Below, piece after piece: positions 17,235-25,802 of a stretch of 64,000 nucleotides of DNA (positions are counted from its first letter, which is position 1; the number at the start of each line of letters is the position of its first letter). This DNA comes from Paenibacillus humicola (GTDB lineage Bacteria; Bacillota; Bacilli; Paenibacillales; Paenibacillaceae), in NCBI RefSeq assembly GCF_028826105.1, contig NZ_JAQGPL010000001.1, positions 766,001 through 830,000 of the forward strand, in the 5' to 3' direction. The notes beneath the pieces were generated by a model that saw only the letters and a list, made by a program, of their open reading frames with translations, was not told the origin of the DNA and did no database searches. The position numbers were made by a program, and so were the translations under genes.

Positions 17235-18212
17235 TTGAGTAAAATGGTTGTGCCCGGTGCCCATTCCCTGTCCGGAGGCGGGACGGCCGCGGCGGGCAGC
17301 CGCCCGAGGCCAGAACGGCTGGGTCGGATCATCAAGAACCGGTGGCTGTATGTGCTGCTGCTGCCGGGAGCGCTCTACTTTGCGCTGTTCAAATATTGGC
17401 CGATGTGGGGGATCGTCATTTCGTTCCAGAACTATCAGCCCTTTCTCGGGATCAGCGGCAGCGAGTGGGTCGGCTTCGAGCATTTCCGGCGGTTTTTTAC
17501 CGACGATCAGTTCTGGACGCTGCTGCGAAATACCTCGGTGCTCGCCGTGCTGAACATCGTGTTCTTCTTCCCGCTGCCGATCGTGATCGCGCTCATGCTG
17601 AACGAGCTGCGCAGCGGGCTGTACAAGCGGTTTCTGCAAACGCTGATTTACGTGCCGCATTTTGTCTCGTGGGTCGTCGTCGTCGGTGTGGTCTACATCT
17701 TCTTCAGCACGGAGGAGGGCATCTTCAACCAGCTGCTGGCGCAGCTCGGCTTTCACAAGATTAATTTCCTGCTCAGCAAGGCCTGGTTTCCGGTGATGAT
17801 TACCGCCGAGGTCATCTGGAAGGAGACGGGCTGGGGAACGATCATCTTCCTCGCGGCGCTGGCCGCCGTGGACGTCAGCCTGTACGAGTCGGCGCGGCTC
17901 GACGGGGCGGGGCGCTGGCGGCAGATGTGGCACGTGACGCTGCCCGGCATCCGCGGGACGATTATCATTTTGTTCATTTTGCGGCTGGGCCAGTTTCTCG
18001 ATACGAGCTTCGAGCAGATTTTCCTGATGGTCAATTCGGCCAACCGCGAGGTCGGGGACGTGTACGACACGTACGTCTACATGACCGGCATCCGGCAGGG
18101 GCAGTTCAGCTACAGCGCCGCGGTCGGGCTGTTCAAGTCGGTCGTCGGGCTGGTGCTCGTCCTGCTGGCCAACAAGCTTGCCAAAAAATCGGGCGAAGAG
18201 GGGGTTTTCTGA
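17235..18212 (+). CDS. Sugar ABC transporter permease, LplB-like (locus A)
   Basis: Inner-membrane permease of the CUT1 carbohydrate ABC family. It has about six membrane segments, starting with VLLLPGALYFALFKYWPMWG, and the EAA loop ESARLDGAGRW for contact with the ATPase. It pairs with the next gene, 3 bases downstream. The start is one of two adjacent TTG codons (17232/17235) behind GGGAGGCG; the second has better spacing. No ATPase gene is nearby, so it probably uses a shared MsmX-type ATPase encoded elsewhere. Substrate unknown, probably an oligosaccharide. Confidence 0.9.
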   Translation: MSKMVVPGAHSLSGGGTAAAGSRPRPERLGRIIKNRWLYVLLLPGALYFALFKYWPMWGIVISFQNYQPFLGISGSEWVGFEHFRRFFTDDQFWTLLRNTSVLAVLNIVFFFPLPIVIALMLNELRSGLYKRFLQTLIYVPHFVSWVVVVGVVYIFFSTEEGIFNQLLAQLGFHKINFLLSKAWFPVMITAEVIWKETGWGTIIFLAALAAVDVSLYESARLDGAGRWRQMWHVTLPGIRGTIIILFILRLGQFLDTSFEQIFLMVNSANREVGDVYDTYVYMTGIRQGQFSYSAAVGLFKSVVGLVLVLLANKLAKKSGEEGVF

Positions 18213-18215
18213 CCG

Positions 18216-19094
18216 ATGGTGCAGGACAAACGCTGGGGAAGCCGGCTGTTCGACGGCATCAATGCGGCGCTGCTGCTGCTTGTGTCCACCGTCGCGGTCA
18301 TTCCGTTCCTTTACATCATCGCGGCGTCCTTCACGGCGAGAGAGGAGCTGCTGCAGAAGACATTCGTGCTGTTCCCGACCAAGTTTTCGCTCGAAGGGTA
18401 CCGGTATATTTTCAGCAACGATCTGATCGTCCGAAGCATCGGGGTCTCAATCTATATTACGGTGCTCGGAACGCTGCTCAATCTGCTGTTCACGTCGACG
18501 ATGGCCTATGCGCTGGCGCGGCGCGACCTCGACGGGCGGAAGCCGATCATGCTGCTCATTTTGTTCACGATGCTGTTCAGCGGGGGGATGATTCCGACGT
18601 ATCTGGTCATCCGCGATATGGGGATGCTGAACTCGCTGTGGTCGCTTATGATTCCGGTACTGATCAGTCCGTTCAACCTCATCGTGCTTAGAAGCTTCTT
18701 CCAGAGCCTTCCCGGCGAGCTGGAGGAAGCGGCGAAAATAGACGGTTGCAAGGATTTGGGCATCTTATTTAAAATTGTATTGCCTTTGTCGATGCCCGCC
18801 ATGGCGACGTTCGCGCTGTTCTATTCGGTTACGCACTGGAACAGCTATTTTCAGGCCGTCCTGTATATTAACGACTCCAAGCTGTGGCCCGTTCAGGTTT
18901 GGCTGAGACAGATCGTCATCGTCGCGGAAGGCGGCTTCGGGGATGCCCAGTACAACGACACGAACACCGCACCGCCCGCCCAAATCGTCAAAATGGCCGT
19001 GATTGTCGCCAGTACGCTTCCCATTCTTGTCGTCTATCCGTTCTTGCAAAAGCATTTCGCTAAAGGCGCGCTGCTGGGTTCCGTGAAAGGGTAA
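18216..19094 (+). CDS. Sugar ABC transporter permease, YtcP/LplC-like (locus A)
   Basis: 292-residue CUT1 permease with six predicted membrane segments, the EAA motif EEAAKIDGCKDLGILFKIV and the family's typical C-terminus HFAKGALLGSVKG. It is the partner of the preceding permease; the gap is only 3 bases. Followed by the regulator gene after 25 bases, so the three are probably one operon. Confidence 0.9.
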   Translation: MVQDKRWGSRLFDGINAALLLLVSTVAVIPFLYIIAASFTAREELLQKTFVLFPTKFSLEGYRYIFSNDLIVRSIGVSIYITVLGTLLNLLFTSTMAYALARRDLDGRKPIMLLILFTMLFSGGMIPTYLVIRDMGMLNSLWSLMIPVLISPFNLIVLRSFFQSLPGELEEAAKIDGCKDLGILFKIVLPLSMPAMATFALFYSVTHWNSYFQAVLYINDSKLWPVQVWLRQIVIVAEGGFGDAQYNDTNTAPPAQIVKMAVIVASTLPILVVYPFLQKHFAKGALLGSVKG

Positions 19095-19119
19095 AACTTA
19101 AGGAACGGAGGAATCGGAT

Positions 19120-21432
19120 GTGAAGAGAAGACCGTATTTTCTGAAGCTGCTGGCCTTCAGTCTACTGCTTGCGATGATCCCGGTGGCCATCCAGGGCGTG
19201 CTCTCCTATCATAAAGCCTCGTCGGCCATTCAGGATAAGGTGCTCGAGAGCAATCGGCTGCTGCTGCAGCAGTCGCTGAACCATACGGAGCAGATTTTGA
19301 AATCGATCGAGACCACGATGCTGAATTACGTCAATTCCACCGAAATGCTCAATGCGATGAATTCACCGATCGTGCCGGCGCAGTTTCCGCTGTTTACGAG
19401 ACTCAACAACGCCGTTTCGTCGATGAGCTTCTATGAATACGGCGTGCGGCGGGTCTACCTCATTAATTTCGCCAAAGACTGGGTTATCGACGGCGAAGGA
19501 ACCTATCATCTCGGCCAAATCGACGACCGGAGCAAATACGATAAGCTGCTGAGCCGGTTGTCTTCGCCTTCGGCGTGGGTGCCGAACGAGGGTTATATCC
19601 CAAGCACCGATGCGAACCGCAGCGGGAAGGACGACAACAGCCTGCTGCTGGTGCAGAAAATTCCGCAGTACTCCACCCATCCGACCGGCCTCGCGATCGT
19701 CGTCTTTCCGGAGTCGGCGCTAAGCGGCATGATCGCGGGCAGCGAGAAGCTCGGGACGTTCCTTATCACAGACAGGAAAAACCGCGTCATCGCCCGGTCC
19801 GACGCCGGTCATCTGGCCGGGACGTCGCTTGGTGACGCCGTGCTGCGGGATATTCGGATGCAGCAAACAGAAAGCGGTTTCAAAACGCTAAAGGAAAGCG
19901 GTGAGCAGGTAGGCGTCACCTTCATCCGCTCATCCTACAACGACTGGACGTACCTGTCGATCTCGCCGTTCAGGCAGATTACGAAGGACTCGCGGGCGAT
20001 CGGCTCGATCGTGCTCGTCATCTGTCTCGTCATGCTGCTGTTCATCGTCATTCTCGCGCTGCTCGGCTCCCGCAAAATGTACCGGCCGATCGCGCAAATT
20101 TACGAGTTTGCCGCCGAATCGGGCCTGGGCGGGCGCGGGGACGAGCTGGAGCTGATCCGCCGGCAATTCTTAAGCATGCGCAATTCGCAGTTCGAGCTGA
20201 AGGATCAGCTGAACATCCAGCTGGCGCAGCTGAAGGATTTTTTCCTGCAGCGGCTGCTGCGGGGCGAGCTGGGCACGGAGGAGGCGCGCGAGAAATGCCT
20301 GTCCTTCCAGATTCCCGAAGACTGGCGGATGCTCACCGTATTCACGACGCGCATCGATTCGCTGGCGAATACCCGCTTTCAGGAGAAGGACAGCGATCTG
20401 CTCATGTTTGCGCTGAACAATATCGTGCGGGAGCTGATCGCGCCGAAAACGCGATTTCCATCGGTGCTGCTCAACACCTCCCAGGCGGCGGTTATCGGAC
20501 ACGCGCACGAGGACGAGGAGGAAATCCGCCGGACGATGTATGCCATGTGCGAGGATATCCAGGCGACGCTCCGGCAGTATTTGGGCGTCCAGGTCAGCAT
20601 CGGCATCAGCAAGCCGTACCGCCGTCTGGTCGATACGTCCCGGGCGTACGAGGAAGCGCAGGAGGCGCTCGGCTACCGGATCAAGTACGGGGACGAATCC
20701 ATTCTCTACTTGAAGGATGTCCAGCCTGACGAGGAGGACAACATGCTGCCGGCGTTCCCAAGGCACGTGGAAACGGAGCTGATCGCCGCCCTCAATATCG
20801 GCGACAAGGAGGCGGCCGAGGCGCAGTTCAACCAGTTTCTCGACTGGCTGCTGGCCCAGCCGGTCAGTTACCGGGAGCAGCAGGTGTACCTGGCCCGGAT
20901 TTTGCTTGATCTGCTGAAGATTGTGCAGGACATGCGGATCAGCGCGAAGCATCTGCTCGAGGGCGAAAGCTCGATTTTCACCCGGCTGTTTAGCCTGCGG
21001 AATTCGGAGGAGCTGCGAAAATGGTTCCTGAACGAGGTGATCGACGACATTTTGGAGCTGCTGAAGAATCGCCGGGAGATCAAATACGTGAAGGTCGCCG
21101 AGGAGCTCGCCGCAATGGTCCGCGCCGAGTATGACACCAGTCTCAGCCTGGAGCTGTGCGCGGACCGGCTGGGCGTCCATCCGAGCTACCTGAAGCGCGT
21201 GCTGAGGAAGGAGCTCGACACCAATTTCAGTGACTACCTGTCCATGTACCGGCTGCAGAAGGCCCGCGAGCTGCTGCTGGAAACCGATCTTCGAATCGCG
21301 GACATCGCGGAACGGCTGCAGTATAACAATTCGCAGAACTTCATCCGTTACTTCCGGCGGATGGAGGGCGTGACCCCGGGCGAATATCGAAAAAAAAGAA
21401 ATCCGGCGATGATTAGCGGCTATACCGGGTAA
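19120..21432 (+). CDS. Membrane-bound AraC-family regulator (YesS-like)
   Basis: 770 residues: membrane segment at 8-28, extracytoplasmic sensor to about 290, second membrane segment about 293-315, a cytoplasmic middle region, and an AraC helix-turn-helix pair at about 653-763 (LSLELCADRLGVHPSYLKRV and IADIAERLQYNNSQNF). Such one-component regulators read a glycan or binding protein outside and control the adjacent transporter. Start GTG 19120 follows GGAGG at 8 bases. It probably acts on the promoters marked by the shared 14-base motif. Confidence 0.88.
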   Translation: MKRRPYFLKLLAFSLLLAMIPVAIQGVLSYHKASSAIQDKVLESNRLLLQQSLNHTEQILKSIETTMLNYVNSTEMLNAMNSPIVPAQFPLFTRLNNAVSSMSFYEYGVRRVYLINFAKDWVIDGEGTYHLGQIDDRSKYDKLLSRLSSPSAWVPNEGYIPSTDANRSGKDDNSLLLVQKIPQYSTHPTGLAIVVFPESALSGMIAGSEKLGTFLITDRKNRVIARSDAGHLAGTSLGDAVLRDIRMQQTESGFKTLKESGEQVGVTFIRSSYNDWTYLSISPFRQITKDSRAIGSIVLVICLVMLLFIVILALLGSRKMYRPIAQIYEFAAESGLGGRGDELELIRRQFLSMRNSQFELKDQLNIQLAQLKDFFLQRLLRGELGTEEAREKCLSFQIPEDWRMLTVFTTRIDSLANTRFQEKDSDLLMFALNNIVRELIAPKTRFPSVLLNTSQAAVIGHAHEDEEEIRRTMYAMCEDIQATLRQYLGVQVSIGISKPYRRLVDTSRAYEEAQEALGYRIKYGDESILYLKDVQPDEEDNMLPAFPRHVETELIAALNIGDKEAAEAQFNQFLDWLLAQPVSYREQQVYLARILLDLLKIVQDMRISAKHLLEGESSIFTRLFSLRNSEELRKWFLNEVIDDILELLKNRREIKYVKVAEELAAMVRAEYDTSLSLELCADRLGVHPSYLKRVLRKELDTNFSDYLSMYRLQKARELLLETDLRIADIAERLQYNNSQNFIRYFRRMEGVTPGEYRKKRNPAMISGYTG

Positions 21433-21497
21433 TTCGCCGCAATGAGCATTCCGCGGTCCGCACGGATTATCGCGCGCAGCCGCCGGGCGATGGACTC

Positions 21498-21511
21498 AAG
21501 TGATTATAGAC
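21498..21511 (+). promoter_or_regulatory. 14-base shared motif (copy 2), before the binding lipoprotein
   Basis: Second exact copy of AAGTGATTATAGAC in the spacer between the regulator and the binding-protein gene. Suggests that the lipoprotein has its own promoter, controlled together with the permease operon. Confidence 0.45.
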
Positions 21512-21592
21512 GGTATTCGCCGGGGCTGCCTAGAATGGGGATGCCGACCGGGATGGCCGGCCAATTTCCGAGAAGGAACAGGGGGGTTTACT

Positions 21593-23149
21593 ATGGTGAA
21601 GCAGCAAGTCGGCAGGAAGTGGACGGCAAGAAAAGGGTTGGCTGCGCTCGCGGCCGTGCTGATTTCCGCGATGCTGGCAGCCTGCGCGAAGGGCGGGGGC
21701 GGCGAAAGCACCGGCAGCGGCGGCACCAGTCCGGGAGCAAGCTCGGAGGCGGCGAAGAAGCCTTTTGTCATGACGATGGTCGATCAGTTCAGCCAGAACC
21801 AGCCGCCGGCGGAGGACGATCCGTTCGTGCAGAAAATCAGGGATTTTACCGGCACCGATTTGAAGATGACATGGATTCCGGGCGGCAATGTCAACGAGAA
21901 AATCAACGCCATCATCGCCTCTGGCGACATGCCCAAAGCGCTGATCGTCTTCGAGAACAAGTCGACGACGCTGATGAACGCCGTCCGTTCGGGCGTCTTC
22001 TGGGAAATCGGGCCGTACATCGACGAGTTCCCGAATTTGAAAAAGTATTTGGACCCGCAGGTGCTGGACGGCGTCAAAATCGACGGCAAGCTGTACAGCC
22101 TGCCCCGCTCGCGCCCTCTGATCGGCGACGGCGTCATTTTGCGCCAGGACTGGCTGGATAATCTCGGCCTGAAGCAGCCGACCACGATCGACGAGCTGTA
22201 TAACGTGATCAAGGCGTTCACGCTGGACGATCCGGACAAGGACGGCAAGAACGATACGATCGGCCTGGTCGACGAGAGCACGCTGCGCGGCTTCGGCTTC
22301 GTGCAGGCGCTGTTCGACGCGCCGAACGGCTGGGAGCTGAAGGACGGCAAGCTGTCCCCGGCACAGTTCAATCCGGGCTACCTGGAAGCGTTGAAGTTTT
22401 ACCGCAAGCTTTATCAGGAAGGACTGATGAACAAGGAGTTTTCGCTGCAGAGCCGCTCGCAGGCGCACGACCTCCTGAACAAGGGACAGGGCGGCCTCTT
22501 GATCGGCGACCCGGACATGATCGTCGGCCTGAATGCCGACAAAGTGGATCCGAAGGCGAAGTACACGACGTTCGTCAAAATGAAAAGCAAGGACGGCACG
22601 GAGCGCGTGCTGATGTCGAACGGCTATACGGGCAACTTCTTCTTCCCGAAATCGGCCATCAAGGACGAGGCGGAGCTGAAGCAGGTGCTGGGCTTCTTCG
22701 ACAAGCTGTCGGCGCCGGAGATGCAGACGCTGTTCACCTGGGGCATCGAAGGAACGCATTACACGCTGAAGGACGGCAAAGCGACCGTCAGCCCCGAGCA
22801 GGCGGCGAATAACGCGGTCGTCAACAACCGGCGCAACGAGCTGGCCGTCGTCGACAGCTTGCAGGCGTCGATTCCGGGCGAGCGCAATCCGATCGATCAG
22901 CTGTGGATCTCGGCCAAGCAGGAGATGAACGACAAGGTCGTGACGAATCCGGCCGCCAACCTGATCTCCAAGACGCAGGCGGAACGCGGCACGGAGCTGG
23001 ATCAGATTTTGCAGGACGCCCGCGTGAAGTTTATTATCGGCGAAATCGACGAGGCGGGCTGGGATGCCGAGATGAAGAAATGGCGCAGCTCCGGCGGCGA
23101 CCAGGTCATCGAGGAAACGAACGAGCTGTACCAGAAGATGCCGAAATAA
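21593..23149 (+). CDS. Extracellular sugar-binding lipoprotein (locus A)
   Basis: 518-residue substrate-binding protein of the CUT1 group. The signal peptide ends in the lipobox LAAC (C31), so it is lipid-anchored outside the membrane. The mature part has the large two-lobe length usual for LplA-type proteins, including DDPDKDGKNDTIGL, a calcium-loop-like stretch often seen in this family. ATG 21593 follows GGGGGG and is preferred; an in-frame upstream extension to 21500 lacks both ribosome site and signal-peptide logic. Works with the two permeases upstream. Confidence 0.9.
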   Translation: MVKQQVGRKWTARKGLAALAAVLISAMLAACAKGGGGESTGSGGTSPGASSEAAKKPFVMTMVDQFSQNQPPAEDDPFVQKIRDFTGTDLKMTWIPGGNVNEKINAIIASGDMPKALIVFENKSTTLMNAVRSGVFWEIGPYIDEFPNLKKYLDPQVLDGVKIDGKLYSLPRSRPLIGDGVILRQDWLDNLGLKQPTTIDELYNVIKAFTLDDPDKDGKNDTIGLVDESTLRGFGFVQALFDAPNGWELKDGKLSPAQFNPGYLEALKFYRKLYQEGLMNKEFSLQSRSQAHDLLNKGQGGLLIGDPDMIVGLNADKVDPKAKYTTFVKMKSKDGTERVLMSNGYTGNFFFPKSAIKDEAELKQVLGFFDKLSAPEMQTLFTWGIEGTHYTLKDGKATVSPEQAANNAVVNNRRNELAVVDSLQASIPGERNPIDQLWISAKQEMNDKVVTNPAANLISKTQAERGTELDQILQDARVKFIIGEIDEAGWDAEMKKWRSSGGDQVIEETNELYQKMPK

Positions 23150-23174
23150 GAGCTCGGCGAAGGAGGAATGCAAC

Positions 23175-23933
23175 GTGATCAACGGTTCGATAGTCCGGCT
23201 GGAGGCGCTGAGCGACTGTCTGCTGCTGCTGGAGACCGACAATTCGATCGGCTCCGCATTCAAGGAGGCGGCGCGGCGGGAGCGGCATTTTGCGTTGATG
23301 GCCGGCGCCTCGGGCGCCCGGGGCGAGACGGAACGCGAGCTGCTGCGCCGCTGCAGGGAGGCGGCGCGCTCCGGCGCGGAGGACGAGCGGCTGCAGGCGA
23401 AGCTGGCGCTGGCGCTGGGCCTGGCGGCTTGGGGCGGCATCGGCGACCCGGCCGAGGCGCTTGGCGACAAGCGGGTATACGGCGACGCGCTGCTGTACCG
23501 GCTCCACTATATCAAAGGGGACGCCCCCGGCCCGGAGGCCGCTTCCGTCCGCGCGCTGCTGAAGGCTATGCGCCAGCGCAACACGATCGAGCTGCATACG
23601 TTCGTCGCCAATACGGCGATCGTCGACGAATGGATCGAGCTGATGAGCCGCTGGGAGAGCAGCGCCGATCCGGAGCTGGACGCTTTCGCGGCGGTTGTGG
23701 CCGATCCGGAGCTGGAGCGGCTGGCCGAGCCGCCGGCCGGCGGGCCCTTCTACGCGCGTGGCGACGCGCTGCTCGCGCTGATCGAGCGGCTGCGCCGAGG
23801 AGAAGCGGCCGCTGCCGGCGAACTCGAAGCCGCGCTGGCGGCCGAGCCGGCGAGCCTGTACGCGCGGAGCGTCCGGAACGGGTACCGGCGGCTGCAGGAG
23901 GCACAGACGTTTTTTGCGGAGAAAACGGGGTAA
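23175..23933 (+). CDS. Unknown protein, degenerate paralogue of the next gene
   Basis: 252 residues, GTG start behind AAGGAGG. It shares its layout with the next protein: FKEA near residue 30, a LGLAAWGGIGDPAEAL stretch where the neighbour has LGWLCHRAADRCMKPV, then YGDALLYRLHYI versus YNDAFIYKRYYA, and a final GYRRLQEAQTFFAEKTG versus GYRYLTSASEFFTGSMS. The histidines of the neighbour's candidate metal site are absent here. Rich in Ala, Arg and Glu. Function unknown; the position in the sugar locus suggests glycan use. Confidence 0.7.
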   Translation: MINGSIVRLEALSDCLLLLETDNSIGSAFKEAARRERHFALMAGASGARGETERELLRRCREAARSGAEDERLQAKLALALGLAAWGGIGDPAEALGDKRVYGDALLYRLHYIKGDAPGPEAASVRALLKAMRQRNTIELHTFVANTAIVDEWIELMSRWESSADPELDAFAAVVADPELERLAEPPAGGPFYARGDALLALIERLRRGEAAAAGELEAALAAEPASLYARSVRNGYRRLQEAQTFFAEKTG

Positions 23934-23981
23934 CCACGCGGACCGGCTTCGTTAATAAGTCATCCGGAAGGAGCGAGACGA

Positions 23982-24911
23982 TTGTCCGAAAATATTACGC
24001 ATTTTTCCTCCATGGAAGATTGCTTTCATTTCATGGCGGTATCGCCCGACATTTGTTCGACGTTCAAGGAAGCGGGCCGCAAGTACACGAATTTGGCCCG
24101 GCTGGCGAGCGTCACCCGCTACGGCGACAAATTCACCGCCCCCCTGATGGGGGAGCTGCGGGACGCTTATCGCGAAGGACGCTTCGACGAGGCGCAGCAG
24201 CGCAAGCTCGTCTACGTGCTCGGTTGGCTGTGCCACCGGGCGGCGGACCGCTGCATGAAGCCGGTGTTCAGCTCGTTCGACAGCTCTACGCTGCGCCACG
24301 CCGAAGCGATCGATTACTCGCCGTCGGAGTGCAGCGTCTACAACGACGCGTTCATCTACAAGCGTTATTACGCGAATGAGCGGGATGGCCTTTACCCGGC
24401 AGCCGTGTTCGAGGAGGGGATGGAGAGCATCCCCGGGCACGAGCGCTTCGACGTGGCGGGTACGCGCGAGCTGAACCGCATGCTGATGCAAAATTCGCTG
24501 CTGCCGATGCACCGCCCGGAGGAGACCGCCGGCGACCTCGACGCCTGGTTCGAACGGATCGAGCAGCGGCGGCAGCGGTTTACGCTGGAGGTTGAGCGGT
24601 ACGCGGACGCGATCTTCCGCCCCGTGCGGGATAAGGTCGACCGCTACCTCGTCCGCGCCGAATTCTACGACGAATCGGAGCCGGCGACCAAGCTCGCCGT
24701 CCGCCTTCGCTCGGAGCTCCCGGACGTTACGGAAGCGGAGGTCCGTGAAGCGATGGCGGCCGAGCCGCGCAGCAGCTATGCGCATATTTTGCATACGGGC
24801 TATCGCTATCTGACGTCGGCGAGCGAATTTTTCACCGGCAGCATGAGCGTGGAGGAGCTGAAGGACCGCTTCGACATCGGCAAGCTCGGCCGCGACGGCC
24901 AGCCTGCGTGA
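23982..24911 (+). CDS. Protein resembling zinc-dependent phospholipase C-type domains
   Basis: 309 residues, TTG start behind AAGGAG. The stretch LGWLCHRAADRCMKPV (80-95, H85 and D89) resembles the GxLCHxxxDxxxHP motif of the zinc-dependent phospholipase C-like family, with another histidine at H106 and the aspartate in VYNDAF. There is no signal peptide, so it is likely cytoplasmic. The match is motif-level only; no lipase activity should be assumed. The stop overlaps the next gene by one base. Confidence 0.55.
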   Translation: MSENITHFSSMEDCFHFMAVSPDICSTFKEAGRKYTNLARLASVTRYGDKFTAPLMGELRDAYREGRFDEAQQRKLVYVLGWLCHRAADRCMKPVFSSFDSSTLRHAEAIDYSPSECSVYNDAFIYKRYYANERDGLYPAAVFEEGMESIPGHERFDVAGTRELNRMLMQNSLLPMHRPEETAGDLDAWFERIEQRRQRFTLEVERYADAIFRPVRDKVDRYLVRAEFYDESEPATKLAVRLRSELPDVTEAEVREAMAAEPRSSYAHILHTGYRYLTSASEFFTGSMSVEELKDRFDIGKLGRDGQPA

Positions 24912-25780
24912 TGCCGGCCGGGTTTCGTCGACGTCCCGATCTTCGGGGCGCCATCGACCTGCACGTCCATTCGGGACCGGACGTGCGGGCACGCGCCCAT
25001 GACGACGTGCAGCTGGCGGCGCAGGCTGCGGAGCTTGGCGCGGGGGCCGTCGTCATCAAGTCGCACGTCGTGCCGACGATGGACCGGGCGTGCCTCGCCG
25101 GTCTGCAGGTGCCCGGCGTGCGCCTGTTCGGCAGCATCACGCTCAATCCGCCGGTCGGCGGGCTTAATCCGCATGCGGTGGAAACCGCGCTGCGGCTCGG
25201 CGCCAGCACGGTCTGGCTGCCGACGGTCTATTCGGCCGCGCACCTGCGGCTTGAGGGTAAGAGCGGCGGCGTGGAGGTAACCGCCGGCGGGCGGATCGTT
25301 CCGCCGCTCCGGGACGTGCTGAAGCTGGTTGCCGAGCGCGACGCCATTCTCGGCACCGGTCACTTGTCGCCGGAGGATATTTTCGCCGTTGTGGACGCGG
25401 CCCGGTCGCTTGGCGTAAACAAGATCGTCGTCACGCATCCCGAATCGTACGCGGTCGGCATGTCGCTGGCGGACCAGCGAAAAATCGCGGAAAGCTACGG
25501 CGTGTTGTTCGAGCGCGTCTGCGCCCAGCCCGACCGAAGAGGCGGATACGTGTCCAACCTGGGCGTCAATCTGCGGGCGATCCGGGAGCTCGGCTGCGAA
25601 TCGACCGTGCTCGCGACCGACGGCGGCCAGCCGGAGCTGCCGAGCTGGACGGAGATGATGACGGAGACGGCGCGTTACATGGCCGAACACGGTCTGACAC
25701 AGGAGGAGATTAATGGAATGATGAAGCGGACGCCCGCCCGGCTGCTCGGTCTGCCGGCGGACGCAAGCGAAGAAACCTGA
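24911..25780 (+). CDS. DUF6282 family metal-dependent hydrolase-like protein
   Basis: 289 residues of amidohydrolase type. DLHVHSGPDVRARAHDD (16-32) gives the HxH metal motif (H18, H20), VIKSHV gives a further histidine, and GTGHLS, VTHPES and ATDGGQ provide later candidate ligands. The set fits a TIM-barrel metallohydrolase of the DUF6282 family. Its reaction is not known to me. ATG 24911 overlaps the previous stop; GTG 24908 is the alternative. Belongs to the sugar-uptake locus and may act on an intermediate of the imported substrate. Confidence 0.75.
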   Translation: MPAGFRRRPDLRGAIDLHVHSGPDVRARAHDDVQLAAQAAELGAGAVVIKSHVVPTMDRACLAGLQVPGVRLFGSITLNPPVGGLNPHAVETALRLGASTVWLPTVYSAAHLRLEGKSGGVEVTAGGRIVPPLRDVLKLVAERDAILGTGHLSPEDIFAVVDAARSLGVNKIVVTHPESYAVGMSLADQRKIAESYGVLFERVCAQPDRRGGYVSNLGVNLRAIRELGCESTVLATDGGQPELPSWTEMMTETARYMAEHGLTQEEINGMMKRTPARLLGLPADASEET

Positions 25781-25802
25781 CGCAAGAAGGAGGCGGCACG
25801 AA

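Noticed and set aside
21530..23470. Long minus-strand open frame (646 codons) opposite the binding lipoprotein gene
   Set aside because: It is an antisense shadow of a high-GC coding strand: Arg/Ala/Leu-rich, no family motif, and the plus strand has a signal peptide and known domain.
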